DNA of 64,000 nt from Panopea generosa (Eukaryota > Mollusca > Bivalvia > Adapedonta > Hiatellidae). Under the pieces are notes generated by a model, which had not been told where the DNA came from, ran no database searches, and saw nothing but the letters and a program-made list of their open reading frames with translations. Location: NCBI GenBank assembly GCA_029582155.1, contig CM055905.1:66915039-66979038 (forward strand), written 5' to 3'. Below, piece after piece: positions 60,081 to 64,000 of this stretch. Position 1 is the first letter of the stretch. Each line of letters begins with the position of its first letter. A program made the translations under genes and the position numbers.

Positions 60081-60130
60081 TCATTCCTTGATCCGCCATT
60101 AGAATTTCTTGTGCTTCACTAATGTAATAT

Positions 60131-60134
<4 letters not shown>

Positions 60135-60186
<52 letters not shown>
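60135..60186 (+). repeat. (CT)n microsatellite
   Basis: Pure CT tract of about 52 bp. The 115-residue minus frame across it (poly Arg-Glu) is not a gene. Confidence 0.9.
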
Positions 60187-60187
<1 letters not shown>

Positions 60188-60390
60188 ATACTCATTGTTT
60201 TGAGTTCAGCATAGCATAATCTTTTTTGACATTTGACTAAAACCATGGTTACTTGAAAATGATATACATATATGATGATATATCATTATAAACTGCTTGT
60301 TGAACTCAGCCGGAATTTTCAAACTTTGAACGGCCAAAAATTGTCAAAAATTAACAGAAAAAATAGATTTCAAGTCTTTATTAAAGGCAC

Positions 60391-60838
60391 TGTCATTTAC
60401 TAGCTTGCAGCTGGAATATTGCCGGGTCAACTAGAACCGGGCCGGGTTTTAGTATCATCCCGAAGGATGACGGAATTGGCCGAGTATGTACGAACCAGAT
60501 TTTATAATAGAGTTCGCTCCCTTGCTATGTTGATGTGGATGAAAATGTTTATTTTACTGAAATAAGTTGCAAGCTCTTAATGTTCTATTAAGGTACAAGC
60601 TGTTTCATTTTTTATAAAGTTACAACAAGAAGGCAACAATCACATGTCAAAGGTACAGTCACATAGGTTCTCGTGCTTGCTGTATTGTTCGACTAATCGT
60701 CCAAACTTTCGTTCTCCAACTAGTTCGTACCTAGTATGCATATATAGTAAAACCTCTCGCTATATGGTCGTGGAATAAAACATTGTAATCAATTATCTTG
60801 AATCCACTATATAATATCAAATATAATACAAGTAATAT
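60391..60838. other. No gene recognised
   Basis: Mixed sequence between the SINE cluster and the tRNA-like repeat. The GC-richer patch near 60413-60500 has no assignable frame. Confidence 0.35.
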
Positions 60839-60844
60839 ATATAT

Positions 60845-60922
60845 CCCCATTAGCTCAGATGGTAGAGCACATGTATGACTTCTAGTATCAGGGTCGCGGG
60901 TTCGAAACCCAGAGCTGGCTAT
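60845..60922 (+). mobile_element. tRNA-like sequence (tRNA-derived repeat or tRNA pseudogene)
   Basis: TTAGCTCAGATGGTAGAGCA (A box) and CGCGGGTTCGAAACCCAGAG (B box and T-arm). The acceptor ends CCCCATT and GCTGGCT do not pair, so a functional tRNA is unlikely. Confidence 0.6.
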
Positions 60923-61126
60923 CTAAAAATACTAACAGTCGTTTAGATGCGACTTTAAACAGATAGTCTGTTTGACGATGCTTTACACCAAGCATGCAAA
61001 AGAATCAGAACAAACTTACTATGCACTATTCCCCATAAACCTAAAATGACTAACACTCTTCTGGGGTATTGCCCATATGGGAAACCAGTGGCGATGTAAG
61101 ATAAACTTATATACAACAAGTGAACT

Positions 61127-61292
61127 ACAGTCAAACCTGTCTTAAGCAGCCAGTCAAGCGAAGGAGCAAAAATGGCCTCTTAAGACAGGTTGTTGCTAAC
61201 TTCAGTTTAATTTGCCCTAAAAGCATAGCATAGAAATGGGAAATAGTAATGGCTGCTTAATAGAGGTGACCATTTACACAGGTTTTACTGTA
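61127..61292. mobile_element. Short inverted-repeat element (MITE-like)
   Basis: Ends TACAGTCAAACCTGTCTTAA and ACACAGGTTTTACTGTA are inverted repeats. Inside, GGCCTCTTAAGACAGG gives further symmetry. Confidence 0.65.
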
Positions 61293-61654
61293 TAAATGAT
61301 TGCAGTGAAACAGTAGACATGAAAAAAAAAGGTCACTAAAGGGGGTAAAAACTGTGCAAGGTCCGGGACCTTTGCTTTTTGCTGTCGGACCCTTGTCACA
61401 TGACTTGAACCATTGGACCTTTCATAATTTATAAAACTTGAAAAAATTTGGTACTCCAACTAGTACAAGCAGTTAACCCATTTCTGTATTTCTATTGTGG
61501 TGACCAAAAACAAAAATTAAGTAATATTTAATACAGCATATCATCATAAATGTATGGTGTGGACAATCCTGGTAATCTATTCTCAGATTTTGAATTTATA
61601 TGCAGTTCAGTTGAAAAATGATGTGAATTTGGGTGACAATTATATCTTCTAATA

Positions 61655-61918
61655 GGGTCCTCCGTGGCCGAGTGGTCTAAGGCGCCGTCTCAAGATCACT
61701 AACCTCTCACCGCTATGGTCGTAGGTTCGAGTCCCGCTCGCTCCAAAAACTTTATGTGAGAAAGTTTCCAGTTACTTGCGGAAGGACGGTGGTTCTACTC
61801 AGTCTGACTCAGTCTGAGGTCTTCCTCCACCAGTAAAACTGGATATGCCATATATAACCTGAAATGTGTTGAAAATGGCGTTAAACCCCATTCAAAAAAA
61901 AAAAAAAAAAAAAAAAAA
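61655..61918 (+). mobile_element. tRNA-derived SINE-like element, family 2, full length with poly-A
   Basis: GTCCTCCGTGGCCGAGTGGT then CTAAGGCGCCGTCTCAAGAT, GGTCGTAGGTTCGAGTCCCG, GTTACTTGCGGAAGGACGGT, tail GAAAATGGCGTTAAACCCCA and an A-run of about 26. Best preserved copy of the family; head resembles tRNA-Leu or tRNA-Ser. Confidence 0.8.
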
Positions 61919-62244
61919 TATCTTCTAATGCCTATATTTGCTTGGTTGATGTCATTTTAAAGGCCCCAAGACTAATGTAACCTTACAAGAATGAATACTC
62001 CATGTAACTTTTATCAGTAAAGTGTGAACCTTCCTATAATTCTTGAACACCTTTAGACTCTTAAAAATTTAACTGGAAGGTCCCAAATCTGAGACTGTTT
62101 GTAAAATTCACCTTTTAGAGCCCTGTGTCATACTTATCATACGGTTTATAGAAATAAAGGTCTGGCTTTTCTGCAAACACACAGCTATATGTTAATAATG
62201 TTTTTCATATCTGAATATTTCAGATAAATGATGTTATTTTGAAG

Positions 62245-62418
62245 ATGAAGACAATTGCAGAGTACAATACATCAATATGGGAGAAAGTTTACTCTCAGGT
62301 TAACAGAGCCGTCGTCTTTGTGGACAATATCTCGGCAGAACTTATACACTGGCAGGGTGGGTTACTGCGCCTTGTTGGTGCAGGCGCAACTAATGTGAAA
62401 GAATTTTCTTCCTTTGAG
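62245..62418 (+). CDS. SCFD2: SCFD2 first coding exon
   Basis: 58 codons. An earlier ATG at 62229 is out of frame and soon closed. Confidence 0.8.
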
Positions 62419-64000
62419 GTAAGTTTAGTTATACCCAGGGCTCAAACTGGGTCTGAATTTTAGGGAGAAGTGACTTCTCCTTCATCCAAAAAAAAGGAGA
62501 AGTGGAGAAAAAATAGGGAGAAGTGGTAAATTTTGTCACACGAAAACTTAGTTTCATTAAAATTAATGCTATGTCATTATGTGTGTTTTTGTTTTATATT
62601 GTTTTTATAATGTTTTATATTGTTTTTGATTTATATCAAATGTTTTGGTTGACTGCCTTCTTGTCTTTTATCTGATGTTGTAATTAAGGAACGAGTTTTT
62701 GTGTGATATATTCTTAAAGAACAGGGAGTTTAACTTTCTGAATAAAGATACAGCTAAATGAACTTACAATTTATTTTTTCATGGTAGTTGTATTCTTCAT
62801 GCCACTCATTATTGTTTAATTTTTTTTTTTGCAAAGAACATGGAACACTAGTACCTGGTAAAAGCTCCATAGCTCCACATTAATAACATTCATTTCTAAT
62901 CAATCTACAATGAAGCTTTTATATTTGAACAAAATATTTGACACTCGTCACTTTTCCTTATTGTTTACTTTTGTTTTCGTAGGTTTGAGTCCTGCTCACT
63001 CCAAAAACTTTATGTGAGAAAGTTTGCAAGTTACTTGCAGAAGGATGGTCTACTCAGTCTGAAACCGGACATGCCATAAATAACCTGAAATATGTTCAAA
63101 ATGGCATTTAATCCCATTAAAAAAAATGTTTTACTCAGTCCTTTGTATGTTTACACGCAAATCACTATTTCCGCAGAACAGCTGGTTATAAAAGAAAGAA
63201 AAAAACACAGATAATTTACAATAATTTACAAAAAAAACACACTTTTTTGTATATTTTATAAAATAAATGTTACTTAAAGTAATATTCTATTTCTCCTTTT
63301 TTCTTTCTTTTTTTTCTGAATGGCGTTTGAAACAATTTTCAACACAGGATGTTGGGTTTATTGTTAGAGAAAGACCTCAGAATGAATCTGTGGACAATTG
63401 CCATCCTTCCGCAAGTAACTGGCAAACTTTCTCATCTTAAGGTTTTGGACTGAGATGGGCTCAGAGATAACTGATCACTACCTTTTCTAATTTAGATTAA
63501 CTATGTAATAGAGATTTAAAATAAACAAATAATGGTAGCTCAACCCTTGAGCCCACACACCCTATCCCTTTACTCCAAAGATACGCGTTTTCCCGCACCA
63601 ATCACAGAATGCCTTTGAAAACAGTGCAGGAAGAGTTCAGATTGCTCGTAATGAGCAATCTGAACACTTCCTGCACTGTTTTCCACTCTGTCAGTTAATA
63701 TAAACATAATTCACCCAATTACTCAAAGGCCTTCTATATTAGATGTCCAAAGGCATCTATATTAGAGGTGTCCTAAGGCGTCTATATTAGAGGTGTCCAA
63801 AGGCGTCTATATTAGAGGTGTCTAAAGGCATCTATATTAGAGGTGTCCAAAGGCATCTATATGAAGTAAAGGGCTATGGTACTTATCTGTTCACCATCTA
63901 CATGTACAATGTATATTATTATATTTCAGAGCGGCAGTAAGGATCAGAAGAAGGGTGTTTTCATCATTAGCTCATTATTAGAAGGGGTCACTAGGCAAAT
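62245..64000 (+). CDS. SCFD2: SCFD2 (Sec1 family domain containing 2), first two coding exons, runs off the window
   Basis: Exon A is coding from ATG 62245 to 62418; its acceptor (GAATATTTCAG, exon from 62224) implies an upstream 5' UTR exon, and its donor is GAG|GTAAGT. Exon B starts at 63930 after TATATTTCAG and is open to the window edge. The joined start encodes WEKVYSQVNRAVVFVDNIS, AELIHWQGGLLRLVGAGATN, VKEFSSFE then SGSKDQKKGVFIISSLLEGV. This matches the N-terminal part of SCFD2, a Sec1/Munc18-like protein linked to vesicle traffic (RAVVxxDxxxAExxHW and KxVFxxSxLLxG are shared). Only about the first 80 residues are present, so the Sec1 domain itself cannot be checked. Phase is 0 at the junction. 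Confidence 0.8.
62980..63125 (+). mobile_element. SINE-like family 2, 5'-truncated, in SCFD2 intron
   Basis: GTAGGTTTGAGTCCTGCTCA, GTTACTTGCAGAAGGATGG, tail CAAAATGGCATTTAATCCCA and a short A-run. Confidence 0.7.
63320..63470 (-). mobile_element. SINE-like family 2, truncated, in SCFD2 intron
   Basis: Minus strand has GTTACTTGCGGAAGGATGGC, TTCTGAGGTCTTTCTCTAAC and an AATGGCGTT-type tail inverted relative to 62980. The pair could form a foldback in the transcript. Confidence 0.65.
63618..63682. repeat. Near-perfect 30-bp inverted repeat with 5-nt loop
   Basis: AAAACAGTGCAGGAAGAGTT/CAGATTGCTC, loop GTAAT, then the reverse complement with one mismatch. It lies in SCFD2 intron. It may be a hairpin RNA or the core of a small element. 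Confidence 0.85.
63727..63862 (+). repeat. 25-bp minisatellite, five to six copies
   Basis: AGGTGTCCAAAGGCATCTAT with ATTAG, repeated in tandem with small changes. Confidence 0.85.
63930..64000 (+). CDS. SCFD2: SCFD2 second coding exon, partial
   Basis: Starts SGSKDQKKGVFIISSLLEGV and is cut by the window end. Confidence 0.8.

Larger units (their letters stand above)
58290..60100 (+). repeat. Duplicated SINE-cluster segment, copy 2
   Basis: Same order of elements and intervening unique sequence as 31927-33640, same strand, 26 kb away. Additional insertions near 59540-59640 (GCGCCCTCTGTGACAG, duplicated) make this copy slightly longer. Confidence 0.7.

Noticed and set aside
59899..60246. 115-residue minus-strand frame
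   Set aside because: It spans a SINE-like element and a CT microsatellite (poly Arg-Glu).
60845..60922. Functional tRNA gene
   Set aside because: A and B boxes are present but the acceptor-stem ends do not pair.

Overview
The window looks like A+T-rich nuclear DNA from a lophotrochozoan, most probably a bivalve mollusc. The reasons are spliced genes with GT/AG introns, a RING-less two-B-box TRIM-like gene of the type expanded in bivalves, several tRNA-derived SINE-like families, decayed non-LTR retrotransposons, and many short elements carrying internal tandem repeats. Nothing prokaryotic is visible. Species cannot be named from the sequence alone. Almost all short open reading frames in the left 31 kb are chance frames through repeats.

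Positions 1-30425: one very large composite satellite. A 37-bp tandem repeat, several hundred copies by length, fills eight blocks that alternate in orientation (L1 R1 L2 R2 L3 R3 L4 R4). Each L/R pair is an inverted repeat around a conserved spacer of about 2.1 kb, and the whole L-spacer-R-flank module is repeated four times with steps of 7.73, 7.53 and 6.06 kb. The 37-bp unit contains a sequence matching the RNA polymerase III B box and able to fold as a tRNA T-arm. Each spacer holds a SINE-like element, an inverted-repeat element with internal minisatellite, and a TATA box. The outer ends and module boundaries carry a flank of roughly 0.65 to 0.95 kb that is also found directly upstream of the TRIM-like gene at 55.75 kb.

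Positions 30430-40500: a 20-22 bp satellite related to the inside of the spacer element, clusters of tRNA-derived SINE-like repeats forming a unit that is duplicated at 58.3-60.1 kb, inverted-repeat elements, a probable 3' exon of an unidentified membrane protein on the minus strand (36023-36298), and a relic of an L1-type ORF1.

Positions 40550-49440: a minus-strand gene of four coding exons for a CXorf38-like protein with a HEPN-type RxxxxH motif, coiled coils and a C-terminal membrane segment. A probable 5' UTR exon lies near 49.3 kb, so that the first intron would contain a 2.2-kb TAG trinucleotide array, a 115-bp minisatellite and a broken non-LTR reverse transcriptase.

Positions 49440-57652: minisatellites, tRNA-like repeats, a 170-bp-period repeat with nuclear-receptor-like half-sites, then the intact TRIM-like gene whose upstream region shares the satellite flank. 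Positions 57653-64000: the second copy of the SINE cluster, further repeats, and the first two coding exons of a plus-strand SCFD2 (Sec1/Munc18-family) gene that runs off the right edge. The HEPN and TRIM-like genes may both belong to innate defence, but the sequence does not show that they act together.
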